NCBI GenBank assembly: GCA_963971535.1
Contig: OZ020598.1
Span: 90,564,520 to 90,628,519, forward strand
Direction of reading: 5' to 3'
Source of the DNA: Notolepis coatsorum
Taxonomy: Eukaryota > Chordata > Actinopteri > Aulopiformes > Paralepididae
DNA: 64,000 nt
Shown here: positions 10,734 to 21,499 of the stretch, in pieces
Position numbering within the stretch: the first letter of the stretch is position 1
Layout: each line of letters starts with the position of its first letter
Program-made: the position numbers and the translations under genes
Notes under the pieces: generated by a model
Databases searched by the model: none
What the model saw: the letters and a program-made list of their open reading frames with translations, nothing else
Told to the model about the DNA's origin: nothing

Positions 10734-12818
10734 TTCAAGTTTCAAGTTTCTTTAATAGTTGTCATACAGAAGTACAGAATACTTTTATACAAAATGCTTC
10801 TTACTGTTGCGCTCCAGAGACTGTGCAAGACAAGATAAGTATGAAATAAAATAACATAGTAAAATTAGAAGTAAAAAAAAATGAGGTCACAGTGTTCAGT
10901 TTAGACATATGTACAATGTTTGATGCAGAATAGACGTAGTTACCATACAATATACAATACTGTGCAGTGTACTAATATACAATACTATATAGTGCAAGGC
11001 AGAAATGGAGAAATGGGACGAGGTGCAATTTAGGTACAATTCACAGTAGGTGTACGAGTTGTAGTGCAAATCCTTTATCAATAAATATAAAGTGTAAGTG
11101 TGTTTGTGTGATCTAAAGTGTGGAGAGTGGGTGCTGCAGTGTGTTGTTTGTTTGAGTGAGTGTGTGCGTGTGGGTGTGTGTGCTGTGTGCATTTGATGGT
11201 TGTTGCATAGTGATTATTGTTCGTTTAGCAGCCTGATGGCCTGGGGATAGAAGCTTCTTCTGAGTCTTTCTGTGCTCGCCTTAAGACTCCGGTATCGCTT
11301 GCCTGACCGCAGCAGTTCAAAGAGGCAGTTGTTCGGGTGGCTCGAGTCCTTAATAATTCTCTTAGCCTTCCCCTTGCACCGCTTGTTGTAAATGTTCTGG
11401 AGGGTGGGAAGCCCCCCTCCAATTGTGCGTTCGGCTGAACGTGTCACTCTTTGTAGTCTGCTACGGTCTTGTGCAGTGCTATTCCCAAACCAGGAGGTGA
11501 TGTTGCCGGTCAGGATGCTCTCTATTGTACATGAGTAGAAGTTCCTAAGGATCTTCTGACTGACTTGGAACTTCCTTAGGCGCCTGAGGAAGTAGAGGCG
11601 TTGTCGTGCCTTCTTCACAACACTGTCAATGTGTGTGGTCCATGTCAAGTCCTCGGATATGTGGGCTCCGAGGTACTTGAAACTGTTCACTCTCTCAACC
11701 GGTGCCCCGTCGATGCTGAGGGGGCTGTAGTCCTTGACCCCCGACCTCCTGAAGTCCACAATCATCTCTTTTGTTTTGCTGACGTTCAGGGAGAGGCAGT
11801 TCTCCTGACACCACTGTGACAGGTTCTCTACCTCTTCCAGGTAGGCCCTTTCGTCGTTGGCAGAGATCAGGCCCACCACTACTGTGTCATCAGCAAATTT
11901 GATGATGGTGTTGTTGTTCCGCTGTGCTACGCAGTCATGTGTGTACAGGGAGTAGAGGAGGGGGCTCAGAACACAGCCCTGGGGGGCCCCTATGTTGAGC
12001 GTGATGGATGAGGAGGTGCAGTTGCCGGCTCTTACCACCTGGGGTCTGCCCGTCAGGAAGTCCAAGACCCACTGGCAGAGGTCATAGTTCAAGCCCAGGT
12101 CCCTGAGCTTGGCTATGAGTTTGGAGGGGACTATGGTATTGAATGCTGAGCTGTAGTCGATGAACAGCATTCTCACATAGTTCCCCTGCCTCTTGTCCAG
12201 GTGTGATGCTGCTGTGTGCAGCACATGGGCTATGGCGTCCTCCGTGGACCTGTTGGGGCGATATGCAAATTGCAGAGGGTCCAGGTTGATGGGGAGGGAG
12301 GAACAGATGTAGCCCTTCACTAGCTTCTCAAAGCACTTCATGGCTATGGAGGTGAGGGCTACAGGGCGGTAGTCGTTGAGGCAAGCGGGCGTAGATTTTT
12401 TGGGTACAGGGATGATGGTGGACTTCTTCAGACAGGTGGGGATGACAGCCTGTTCCAAGGACAGGTTGAAGATGTCAGTGAATACCGGGGCCAGTTGGTC
12501 GGCACAGACTTTTAGGACGCGGCCGGGGATGCCGTCCGGACCTGCTGCCTTCCTGATATTCACTTTTTTAAAGATCCGTCTCACCTCATGCTCTGTTACC
12601 CTGAACACTGAGTCTCCATCAGCAGACCCCCCCCCCCCCCCCCATTGCCGTGGTTTGTAGGCTGGTGTTGTTATTCACAGCCTCAAACCTCGCATAGAAG
12701 GAATTGAGATCATTTGCTAAGGAGATGTCACTGTTCAGTTTGAGGGGGGTGCCTTTGTAGTCTGTCATTGTTCTGAGGCCCTGCCACATGCCTCTAGAGT
12801 CAGCCTGTTCAAACAGGC
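10734..12818 (-). mobile_element. LINE A, 5'-truncated copy inserted in a LINE B tail
   Basis: The 3' end (TTCAAGTTTCAAGTTTC) and 3' UTR match LINE A at 2966. Similarity continues up the RT domain and stops after CAGCCTGTTCAAAC near 12816. LINE B tail sequence lies on both sides, so this copy inserted into an older LINE B fragment and lost its 5' half during insertion. Confidence 0.82.
11214..12608 (-). pseudogene. LINE A reverse transcriptase, truncated
   Basis: 464 residues cover the RT domain and C-terminus of LINE A. They include [18 protein letters not shown] and FADD, end in IRLLNEQ, and closely match the intact copy at 3473. The endonuclease is absent. Upstream of 12608 the related reading continues in another frame, because a C run at about 12627-12643 is longer than in the intact copy. 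The copy therefore has a frameshift in addition to 5' truncation and cannot make a complete enzyme. Confidence 0.85.
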
Positions 12819-12821
12819 TGA

Positions 12822-12856
12822 GGATGCAGACCAGAGAAATACTTTCGTCTTGACTC
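12822..12856 (-). mobile_element. LINE B tail fragment, right part
   Basis: GATGCAGACCAGAGAAATAC followed by TTTCGTCTTG matches the LINE B tail at 30495-30523. It completes the fragment begun at 10650. Confidence 0.7.
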
Positions 12857-13265
12857 TATGGATTCTAGACCACATCTAAAAGTGTTCATTAAAAAAAATC
12901 TGAACGCTGCTGGAACAAAAGACCTTCTGAGTTGTTCAGTAGAACATTGAGGCATCGCTAGTCTGTTAAACACACTGTGATGGATGGCCTTCAAGACACA
13001 GAACCGTCTTTAGACATACTATACTAATATGTCTTGTGTCTATGCACTCAATACTGCAGGTTTCAGCACTGTTTGAACATTGTTACTCAGCTGAAACAGT
13101 TGTGCCCTTCCTGCTGACTTGTACAGAACTTGTAAGTCGCTTTGCATAAAAGCATCAGCTAAATGACTAAATGTAAATATAGTTTAGTCTCTTTTCTACA
13201 TTGTCTCTTTGAGCCAGCCTTTCTGATCATCTTATTGATCCTGTTTTTATCATCCACAGTGATGC
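12857..13265 (-). pseudogene. Old LINE C-terminal remnant interrupted by a SINE tail
   Basis: Minus-strand translation gives VDDKNRINKMIRKAGS (about 13200-13260), then CSTEQLRRSFVPAAFRFF (about 12890-12960). Both resemble consecutive C-terminal segments of L2-type LINE proteins. Between them, GTAAGTCGCTTTGCATAAAA with AAATGACTAAATGTAAAT at about 13130-13180 is the typical 3' tail of fish tRNA-SINEs, so a SINE copy seems to have landed inside this LINE remnant. Exact SINE limits are unclear (about 13020-13185). Confidence 0.5.
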
Positions 13266-13800
13266 TGCCCCCCCCCCCCCCCCCAGCATAGAACAGTTTA
13301 AAAGAGACACTAGCTAAGACTCCCAGATTTAAAAACATGAAGCAGCGTCTTGTTGATGTCAAAAGGATCTAAGCTTCCTTGAGAAGAATAGTCCCGACCG
13401 AGCCTCCTTGAATACAACCTCGGTGTTCTGAATGCAATCTACGTGTCCTACTTTCTAACGCTGCCAGTTAGAGAGACCTCTCTGGGGCCCACTCCCACTG
13501 CGACACAACAGAGACCGTCATTTTGAAAGTTCCACTCAACAATCTGTCAGAAACGTCACGTCACAAGTACCACCTTGGCAGCTAATGAAAACCTGCATTG
13601 AATACTGCTATGAAACATTAAGGTAAAGTGTTAGTGAATACGCTTTAATGGCTTCATTAAGTCATACAATCAGATGGATTATGGTTTCATAGATGGCAGA
13701 ATGAGTTCCCATTACCCTACATTGTTGTCAGTAATGACAACATGTTGTATTATGCAGGAGCAAATGTACCACCTGTCCCCTGTGTTTGCCCAGTACATGA
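13266..13800. other. Poly-C tract then unique sequence
   Basis: A C run at 13268-13285 is followed by about 450 bp of balanced, non-repetitive DNA (for example TCAGAAACGTCACGTCACAA near 13547-13566) with no coding frame that I recognise. Such complexity stands out from the surrounding repeats. Confidence 0.3.
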
Positions 13801-14003
13801 GTGTGTGCAACGTGTGTGTGTGTGTTTGTATTGCACTCTCTCTTTGTATGTGTGTGATTGTGTGTATAACCCTCTCTTGTGTGTGTGTGTTTGAGAAAGA
13901 GAGTGAGAGAGAGTGTATCTCTGTACATGTCTATCTCTCTCTATCCCTCTCTATGTGTGTGTGCCTGTGTATGTCTATATCCATGTGTGTGTGTGTTTGC
14001 TTA
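13801..14003. repeat. GT/CT-rich simple repeat
   Basis: Interrupted GTGTGTGT and CTCTCT runs. ORFs here are low-complexity artefacts. Confidence 0.9.
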
Positions 14004-14308
14004 GACAGTGATAAATGATAACAACAATGGGTGCATTAGTGTGGCACCAGACCTCACATCAACAACCTCCAGCTACCATCTATGCACTCACTTTGGGAAA
14101 TAAACAGTATTATGTTATTGGACATCCAACCACACTACAAAACATTTTCATAAACATAATTTAATCTTGTTTTATGGCTTTATTTTAACATCTGTAATGG
14201 TGTCAAACCGCGACCTCGAGGCAAAAGAGCCCCGCTTGGTTTTGCACCTTGTTTAAATGTGTAGTTTTGGTGTGGGTATAGGAGTTTAAAAAATTATACT
14301 GTGCATTT

Positions 14309-14577
14309 TGTTATGTAGTACGTACGTACGTACGTAGTATTTTGTATGTAGGTAGGTGTAGTAATAAGACTCAGGAAGCAGGTTACTCTTTTAGCCTTTT
14401 AGTCAAGCAGGTTAGCATGGTAGGTCACAGCAGGGTACATTCTGTTCTATTCTCCTTCTGCGTGTACACTTCTTCTGCACACTTCAGCTGTAGGCATAAC
14501 AGGGCATTGTATCAACTACGCCCCATAGTGGAGACTCTTGGGAAGTACATCTTCAACATGCATTACAGAACACAACA
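14309..14577 (-). repeat. LTR of the gypsy-like element (269 bp, intact)
   Basis: TGTT...AACA ends. It lacks the foldback insertion carried by its partner and so shows the empty site. Confidence 0.88.
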
Positions 14578-14790
14578 TCTCCCTTTTCTGTAATAGAATG
14601 TTACTTGCTACTCAGCATTATGCAAATTTAGAACTTTTGCTTTTTCCACTTTCTTAAGTAAACTTAACCAACAGTCAGTATCATAAAACGTGTAACTCAA
14701 GGTAATCATTAAACAAAGGGAGCACAGGTTATTCAATCATTATCAAGATATAATTATATATGCTCAACCAATATTACTCTTAGTTCTCAC

Positions 14791-16128
14791 TCAGTGTGCA
14801 ACAAAGTCCTGATGCCAACTAGGCTTGTTTCTTGCATGCGACTGTGCTGGAGTGTGACCGCTGAGCGCTGTCAGGGCAGGGCGGATCCCTAAGTCCTGCT
14901 CATCTGGAGTGTTCAAAGTGTGAGCCAGACGGGATGCGTTCCATTTCTTTCCATCACTGAGCAGAAAGGTGCTTTTGCCAATCTTCTTTTTCACTGTCAT
15001 TGGTGCACTGTATCTCAAGTGTGCTTTGGGGACGTGATGTGGTGTTCTAATCCTGACTCTCTCCCCCTCCCGAAAAACAGGTGCACGAGCGCCACGCTTA
15101 GCATCTGTGTAGCGCTTCAATTAGGCTTGCTTGTTTTGGACCGTTTCTCTCACAGTCCCGTCCTGTGCACTCACAGTAGGCTGCAAGAGCAGTACGACCA
15201 GTTTGGTGCGCATTTTACGACCGTAAAGCAGTTCATGTGGTGAAACGCCAGTGGTGGCGTGGGGAGTGGCTCTGTATATTTGCAGACAACCCAACACAGC
15301 CTCTTTCCACGGTTGAGACTGCTGGATCGCTGTCTGAATGCAACTCCTCAGAACACGATGGAAGCGTTCGACCGCACCATTAGCCGCCGGATAGTAAACT
15401 GAAATCCGATTGTGAGCAATGTCTCTTTCCTTGAGGTACTCGGCGAAGGCTGCTGATGTGAATTGAGGTCCATTGTCTGTGACGACGCCCTCTGGGTTAC
15501 CATGGCGACCGAACACAGAGCTTAGGAATTTGGTTACATCCGTAGTTGTAGCGTTGTGAGAAAAGGCTACCTCTGGCCACTTAGAATAGTAGTCCGTCAG
15601 TGTGATCGCGTAACGGCAGGCTGGCACAGCTGACTCGAAGGGCCCGACTATGTCGAGACCTAGCTTCTTCCACGGGCCGTCTGGCAGTGGAACTGGCTGT
15701 AGTGGTGCAAAATAAATCTTGGCCGTCTTGTCATTAGACTGACAAGAGACACATTTGGATATGTCGGCCTGAACCTGAGAGTCCATCTTCGGCCACCAAT
15801 AGAGATCGCGCAGACGCTGCTTAGTGCGTACGACCCCCTGGTGGCTCTCGTGTGCCAGTGTGAGCAATGTATGGCGTAAGGACACTGGTGCGATGAGGCG
15901 GTTGCCTCTGAGGACGTAATTGTCCTTGACTGACAGTTCCTCTCTGATCTTGAAGTATGCGATCAGATCTTGGCTCACTGATTTCGCTGAGTGAGGCCAA
16001 CCCCTGTTAATCTGACCACGCAGTGCAGTCACTTCAGGGCAGGTAGGGCAAGCAGCCCCAAACTCAGTCACCGACAGGGCACTGAGTGTAGCAGATATGT
16101 GTGCTACTATCTCAGGCTCCACATCCAT
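14791..16128 (-). pseudogene. Integrase with an in-frame stop
   Basis: The protein would insert the element cDNA into the genome. A HHCC zinc region lies near residues 88-135 (ESHQGV...WWPKM...CVSCQ). The catalytic core has D in GLDIVGPF, D in VVTDNGPQF and E in NGAVERFHR, followed by SPHELLYGRKM. The first part (15121-16128) ends at an in-frame TAA, and the same frame continues from 15120 to 14791 as the C-terminal domain (KRYTDAKRGARAP, GERVRIRTPHH). The N-terminal side runs directly into the trinucleotide tract instead of RNase H. The stop and the missing upstream pol domains make it non-functional as it stands. Confidence 0.82.
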
Positions 16129-16135
16129 AGCAGAG

Positions 16136-17008
16136 TCAGTAGAAGCAGTAATAGTAGCAGCAGTAGTAGTAGCAGCAGTAGTAGTAGCAGCAGCAGTAGT
16201 AGTAGTAGTAGTAGTAGTATCCGCAGCAGCAGTAGTAGCAGTAGTAGTAGTAGTAGTATCCGCAGCAGCAGTAGTAGTAGCAGTAGAAGCGGCGTAACTT
16301 CTGTTGCACTGGCTTAACAGTAGGGTAAATTTTTACACAATGCACAAAGCCTTTTGCACAGCCAAATGCCGTAGGAGCTGTGACAGTAGTAGCCATCACA
16401 GGGGCAGGTGTAGAAGGCGTAGGAGCGGAGGAGGGGAGGACAGTAGTTCCACTAATGCAGAGGTGGAGTGCAGTCAACAGGTCCATTCCCAGCAGGGGAG
16501 TTCCTTTATCCACGACGTAAAATGTAGCAGGGACCGTGACATTGTCTCCCCTCACCTGAGCCTGTAGGCACCCCATGACAGGTATGCTATCCTTGGTGTA
16601 CGACACCAGCCGAACAGTAGGTGCAGATAGGGTAGTTTCACTGAAGTATTTCTCATAAGTAGACAGTGGCATTATGGATACTGCTGAGCCTGTGTCCACA
16701 ACCAGTCTCAATTCCTGAGCCTGGGTAGTAGGTGTGTGTACATGCACATTGCACACAATCCTTTTTGTAATGTCAGAAGCTCCCAAGCATAGCACTGTAG
16801 TTTCAGGAATTTCCACTGTACTCACCGACTGTGTTTTAGCACGGCAGACACGAGCAAAATGTCCTGTTTTCTGGCATAATTTGCAAGTCACTTTCACTGC
16901 TGGACATTGTGAAGAGTTCGCCAGGTGGTTCCCCGAGCCACATCGGTAGCAAGAGCGAGTGGAAGCAGAATCAGTAGCAGCAGCAGGCTTAGCTGGACTC
17001 GTCGCCAA
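16136..17008 (-). pseudogene. Gag zinc knuckles plus retropepsin, truncated
   Basis: 290 codons in the frame. Two zinc knuckles lie at residues about 20-35 (C-x2-C-x4-H-x6-C) and 42-55 (C-x2-C-x4-H-x4-C) and would bind RNA. A retropepsin active-site motif, VVDTGSAVSIMP, lies near 103-114. The frame opens within a few bases of the 5' LTR and lacks an ATG there, so the N-terminal Gag is missing. The C-terminus dissolves into Tyr/Cys codons of the trinucleotide repeat. It resembles Ty3/gypsy elements of vertebrates. Confidence 0.8.
16137..16293. repeat. (AGT/AGC)n trinucleotide tract at a pol deletion junction
   Basis: About 155 bp of AGT and AGC triplets with a repeated internal ATCCGCAGCAGC word (near 16219 and 16258). 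It lies exactly where RT and RNase H should be. Confidence 0.92.
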
Positions 17009-17009
17009 T

Positions 17010-17553
17010 TGTTATGTAGTACGTACGTAGTATTTTGTATGTAGGTAGGTGTAGTAATAAGACTCAGGAAGCAGGTTACTCTTTTAGCCTTTTAGTCAAG
17101 CAGGTTAGCATGGTAGGTCACAGCAGGGTACATTCTGTGGGATCATCCCTATGTTCCCCGGGTCCTATGTTCCCCGGGTTCTATGTTCCCCGCTTTGATT
17201 GATTAATAGATTGAAAATGTTATTAATTTTTATTATTTTATTAATTATTAATGTCCGCCTTGTTTCGAACGGTTAAGCTTAGGCCCTGTTTCAAACTGGT
17301 TAAGGTTAGAGTTTGGAATCAGGGCTGGTGGTCTAAAATGTTCAATCAATCAATCAAAGCGGGGAACATAGAACCAGGGGAACATAGGACCCGGGGAACA
17401 TAGACATGCTCCCCATTCTGTTCTATTCTCCTTCTGCGTGTACACTTCTTCTGCACACTTCAGCTGTAGGCATAACAGGGCATTGTATCAACTACGCCCC
17501 ATAGTGGAGACTCTTGGGAAGTACATCTTCAACATGCATTACAGAACACAACA
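17010..17553 (-). repeat. LTR of the gypsy-like element, with foldback insertion
   Basis: Same ends as the partner LTR. The sequence is interrupted after GGGTACATTCTGT by the foldback element at 17139-17413. Confidence 0.88.
17139..17413. mobile_element. 275-bp foldback element, 8-bp TSD CATTCTGT
   Basis: TSDs are at 17131-17138 and 17414-17421. Each arm has three tandem copies of a CTATGTTCCCCGGGT-type unit followed by GCTTTGATTGATT, and the second arm is the inverse. The centre is AT-rich. The uninterrupted LTR at 14309-14577 gives the empty site directly. Confidence 0.9.
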
Positions 17554-17716
17554 CATTTCTCCAGACCTCTCTACTAGGCAGAGCCTACTGTGTGGCCAGC
17601 AGCAGAAACACCTCATCCTATACCCACTCAACTCCAACCCACACATCAGATCAAAACAGAAACATATAAACAAAGTGCAATACCAAGCAGAGCTCTTTTG
17701 CCTCGAGGTTGCTGTA

Positions 17717-18175
17717 AATGGCTGCTTTTTTGTGATTATTTTTTTAATTTTTTATCCTCTTTTTCTCCGCCTGATTTTCTATGCTTTTTTCCCCATCCCA
17801 ATTTAGTCGTTATGCCAATTCCCCCCTCCCCTACCTGGTCGTTGTGCGCATGTTCCCCCTACTGGTCGGTACAAGGGAACCCTGAAGTCTACCACATGCT
17901 TCCTCTGACACATGCGGAGACAGCCAGCAGCTCTCTTTTCACCTGGCAGCGAGGACTCTCATTGGTGAAGTGTAACGCGTGGGAGGTCACGCTGCCTTCA
18001 CCACTTCCTGCGTTTCGCTGAGCAGGCGCCCAGACCTGACCTGTAGGCGTCGCTGTCCACAACGCCAGATTACCACCCACGACTTCCCTCCCCCTAACTC
18101 AGCCAAACGAGTTAGTATGACGATCGGCCCAAGCCGCATGCAATGCTGACTCCGCTACGCCACCCGACCACCCCC
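17717..18175 (-). mobile_element. tRNA-headed SINE (copy 2)
   Basis: From 17745 the plus strand reads as the reverse of the SINE: TCCCCATCCCAATTTAGTCG, GGAAGCATGTGG in reverse, then the head, whose complement is GGTCGGGTGGCGTAGCGGAG. It has one copy of the segment that is amplified at 9776-10157. A T-rich run lies at its left end. Confidence 0.7.
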
Positions 18176-18710
18176 TGATCTGTGATTCTATTACAGATTC
18201 TACAAAGACTTTTCATTACAATTGTTTCAAATGACAATATTGAAAATTAATTAATTGAAATATATATAAAAAAAAACATCTATATTACCTGAAGAACACA
18301 TATTAAGGATTTTTTTTATTTCTCACAATGAATAGCAGATGGAGGCCTATATGTTTATATTATTTAAATAATATATTTCTATTTATAGGCCATACTGTAG
18401 TAGGCCTATCTGTCAATTTAGCAACATGGAGCCCCCCTTCAAAATGTCACTTTCTGACTGTCAGTGAGTCTGTGACCCAATGAAAAGGGCATGTAAAATA
18501 CAGCCGGCTGCAGGTAGTCTGAATCAACCCCGCAGACATGACTCACAGGGACTATAATCTCTTGTATCAATCTTGTATCAACCTGTATGGGGTCGCCCCC
18601 TGACCAGAATTGATTTGCTTGTGTGAGTATGGGAAATAATTCAACCTGTCACCATGCGCGTCCCCCTGTCTTGGAGAGCGACGCTGAAGTGACTGTGAGG
18701 TAATAGTGTG
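18176..18710. other. Unclassified sequence
   Basis: AT-rich to 18420, then more balanced DNA. No repeat or ORF that I can support. Confidence 0.3.
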
Positions 18711-19033
18711 AGTGGGGGGGGGGGGGGGGGGGGGGGCGAGAGAAAGGAAGAGGAGAGGGAATGAGGGGTGTGTAGAGAGAGAGGGAGAGAGACAGAGAGA
18801 GAGAGAGCACTTCAAACGGTGGTTGCAGACTAGTCGGGAGCCGCGCGTCGCCGCCTCAGTTACTTTAACCAAAAGGTTAGTAAAACCAAACTACTGCACG
18901 CGTTTTCGTTGAGAAACCCCCCCCCCCCCAATATTTATTATGATGAGCAGGTGTTGTGTTTCTCTTTGGGGGGGGGGGGGGGGTTGATGCATGCTGCTCA
19001 GACAGCGTCCTGTGTGGAAACCGAGGATGGAGC

Positions 19034-19064
<31 letters not shown>

Positions 19065-19330
19065 AGAGAGAGAGAGGAGGAGAGAGACAGAAAGAGAACG
19101 AGAGGAGGGTTGTGTAGCGCGGCATGCATGGTGTGGTGTAGGCTGTAGCCAGGGAGAGGGTGTCCAGGAGCCGGTTCCACCGGAGGAGGTGTGCGGCGGG
19201 ATTCCAACGCGTCTCAGACGGAAAGGCGCTCTATATAGGCAGTGGTTCGTTGTCGGTTGTGTGGAAACCACAATATAAACACACACGCGCACACACACGC
19301 GCACACACACACACACACACCGGATCCAGT
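18711..19330. repeat. Low-complexity cluster (poly-G, GA, CA) with CpG-rich islands
   Basis: G runs at 18713-18735 and 18969-18982, a C run at 18918-18929, GA tracts at about 18775-18807 and 19030-19110, and a CA tract at 19278-19320. Between them, GAGCCGCGCGTCGCCGCC (about 18838-18855) and GGTGTGCGGCGGGATTCC (19187-19204) are CpG-rich, and CTCTATATAGGC (19229-19240) is TATA-like. These could be parts of a promoter, but no exon follows that I can recognise. Confidence 0.45.
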
Positions 19331-20139
19331 CATTCGCTTCTGGGGTTGGGCAGCAGACTCATCCATAACAAATGGTTTCATCATAGCTCGTTGTCATTTG
19401 AAATAACAGGCTATGCATCTTCTTTACGTTATTTTTCTAGACCAGTCTTCATTGAGCAGGATCTCGGATTTGTGATGATGGTGCAGTCATTTAATTATTT
19501 ATAGCCACGTATAGTGCATTGATTGCCTACTCTTTATGTAATAGACGGCTACAACTACATCTTGCTATGTGTGTGCATGCGTTCGCGTGTATCCTCCTGC
19601 ATGTGTGTACTAGGGTGTGCGCGCACAGTGTCTATATGCAGCGCGAGGACATCGTAGAGAAAAGGAAACCGTTCTTTCAGCCGCACGCCGCGCATGAGTA
19701 ACAATCGAAATAGTGTGTACTACAAAGTAGCTTAGAGCACGTTATAGCAAACAGGTCTGCAGGATTTGCCTGCTGTAGGTGTACTGTAGGCAGTAGGCAG
19801 TAGGCTACTTGCAGTGGCGCAGTGCCAGTTTTAGATATGGCCTGTTGCACATGAGCTGTCGACCCATCCAACTATCCATATACAGTGGTGTGTATATCAA
19901 TGGTAATTAGCACATGATGTGATCTACCGGTACTGGTATCGAACATCACCAAGAGACAGAAATGAAGCAATGTAAGCTCTATAATGAAAAAAAAAGAAGA
20001 TGATATAAAAATGTTGTCCAAAAACCTTAAACTGATGGTCTCTAAGTCACAACAAGATGGGAATTTGATCAGTATCAATACTGGAAGCTTATAGAACCCT
20101 GACTCTGTGTTGGCAGTGATGAAAGTGCATCCATAGTGC
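19331..20139. other. Unclassified unique sequence
   Basis: No coding frame of substance. It includes TGTGTGTGCATGCG-type alternation at about 19568-19640 and a short GTAGGCA repeat at 19785-19803. Confidence 0.3.
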
Positions 20140-20535
20140 ATCCTATTATGGCAAAAATCATAATCACAATTGTTTTGATTGCTATTGAAATCACGATTAC
20201 TAAACACGTTTTGAGAACATCACATGACGATGACGGAATTTGTTTGACCTTTCATCTCGGGCCAAAAGGCTGCCTTTCTGTCATCTTCTACAAGTTACTA
20301 AAGACATTTTAAAATAATACTAATAATAATTTCCTCCCTCTCAACACAAGCTGGGAGGCAGTGCATCGCTGTGAAGGAAGGGTGCGCTGCATTTACAACA
20401 CAAGACAAAATGAGCGCAATACCACACACGGTGCAATAATTGTTTGATCCCGATGATCTTGTTTTCGTGATGGTGAGAAGCTAACAACGTGACTGAAATT
20501 GAAACTGACAGTGGATTAATCGCCCAGCCCTAGTA
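20140..20535. mobile_element. hAT-like non-autonomous element fragment
   Basis: The segment ends GATTAATCGCCCAGCCCTA, a form common at hAT termini (reverse TAGGGCTGGGCGATTAATC). The interior (TGAGAACATCACATGACGA, GGTGCGCTGCATTTACAACA) recurs at 26956-27290. The left end is not defined. Confidence 0.5.
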
Positions 20536-20721
20536 CATCCCTACTAATTAGACGTGTAAGTGATATATACAGTATGTTGTGGGCCACTGTTCAGAGACAC
20601 AGACGGATAGACCTACTTCAGCTCTACCATTCTAATGTCAGTTATGATTAGACTGATAGTTCAGGAATTATTTCAAGACGTACAATATGGCCAGAGAAAG
20701 AGGTAGGCATTCTGCATCATC

Positions 20722-21206
20722 CCAGTGGTGGGGTACTAGAGTCTGAGTCCTGGACTGATTTTCAGGACTCGTGACTCGACTTGGACTTGAGCACTGATGA
20801 CTCGGACTTGGACTCAAGCATCGACTGCATTCGGACTCGGAAGGTGCAGACGAGGACTCGGACTTGTTCATTGATAAATACAGTTATTTAATTTAAATTT
20901 TTTAATTTTTTTGTAATAGGCCCTAATCATTTGGCATAAGATATTGATGGCTATATTAATAGTAAATAAACTCCCTTTGAAATGGTGACCGTCATTTATG
21001 TTTAATGTAGACCTTTTTTTATTTGTATGTCAGCTCTTTGACTGCCAGTGTGGCGTGGACTCAACCTTGATGACTTGGACTCAGACTCGGACTAGGGTAA
21101 TGGGCACTCGACTCAGACTCTTCTTTGGTGACTCGGACTTGGACTCGGACTCGAACACTGGGGACTTGAGACTCGACTCGAGATTTAGTGACTCGACTAT
21201 AACACT
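20722..21206. mobile_element. GACTCGGACTTGG-rich inverted-repeat element
   Basis: Both flanks are dense in GACTCGGACTTGGACTC words with AT-rich DNA between (20880-21000). The outer ends read CAGTGGTGGGG and ATAACACTG, a short terminal inverted repeat. No exact TSD was found. It is likely a MITE, superfamily unassigned. Confidence 0.45.
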
Positions 21207-21440
21207 GGCTCATCCATATGTCAACAGTAATTAGGCTGAAAAGTGGGAATCATTTATACACCTTTGTCCAGAGAGAGGTTGATACTGTGACCCTACCATT
21301 CATCGCATATATATCACAGGTAATTAGGCTTGTAATTGTATGCTTCTGTCCAGAGAAAGATGTGGGGAATACTCTGACCTCACCATTCATATAGTCAGTG
21401 GTAATTAATCTGCTATAGAGGCAGTGTCTCAGGTACTGGA
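21207..21440. repeat. Two imperfect about 110-bp repeats
   Basis: Blocks with GTAATTAGGCT, then TGTCCAGAGA, then a tract ending CACCATTCAT occur at about 21228 and 21320. A related block lies at about 29535-29640. They are diverged, so this is an old duplication. Confidence 0.4.
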
Positions 21441-21499
21441 AGGGAGAATACACCCTAACACAGAATAACTGTCTTCCCCAAGCTCAGAATCAGAGCTTC

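Larger units (their letters stand above)
14309..17553 (-). mobile_element. Gypsy-like LTR retrotransposon, RT-deleted, TSD CATTT
   Basis: The LTRs are 14309-14577 (3' LTR of the minus-strand element) and 17010-17553 (5' LTR, lengthened by a 275-bp foldback insertion). Both begin TGTTATGTAGTACGTACG and end CAGAACACAACA, and they differ mainly in the number of ACGT units. The exact TSD CATTT lies at 14304-14308 and 17554-17558. A polypurine tract (minus-strand AGAAAAGGGAGA) abuts the 3' LTR at 14578-14589. Inside, Gag-protease and integrase are present but no RT/RNase H is found; a trinucleotide repeat sits at the junction. Confidence 0.88.
14205..17716. mobile_element. Inverted-repeat (MITE-like) element split by an LTR retrotransposon
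   Basis: The left arm, 14207-14280, has CGACCTCGAGGCAAAAGAGC and GGTTTTGCACCTTGTTTA. The right arm, about 17630-17716, contains the same words inverted (GCTCTTTTGCCTCGAGGTTG). Removing the LTR element at 14309-17553 brings the two arms together into an element of roughly 270 bp. I could not define a TSD. Confidence 0.5.

Noticed and set aside
10734-12856. Template-switch chimera between LINE A and LINE B
   Set aside because: LINE B tail sequence is found on both sides of LINE A, which is explained more simply by insertion of A into a B fragment.
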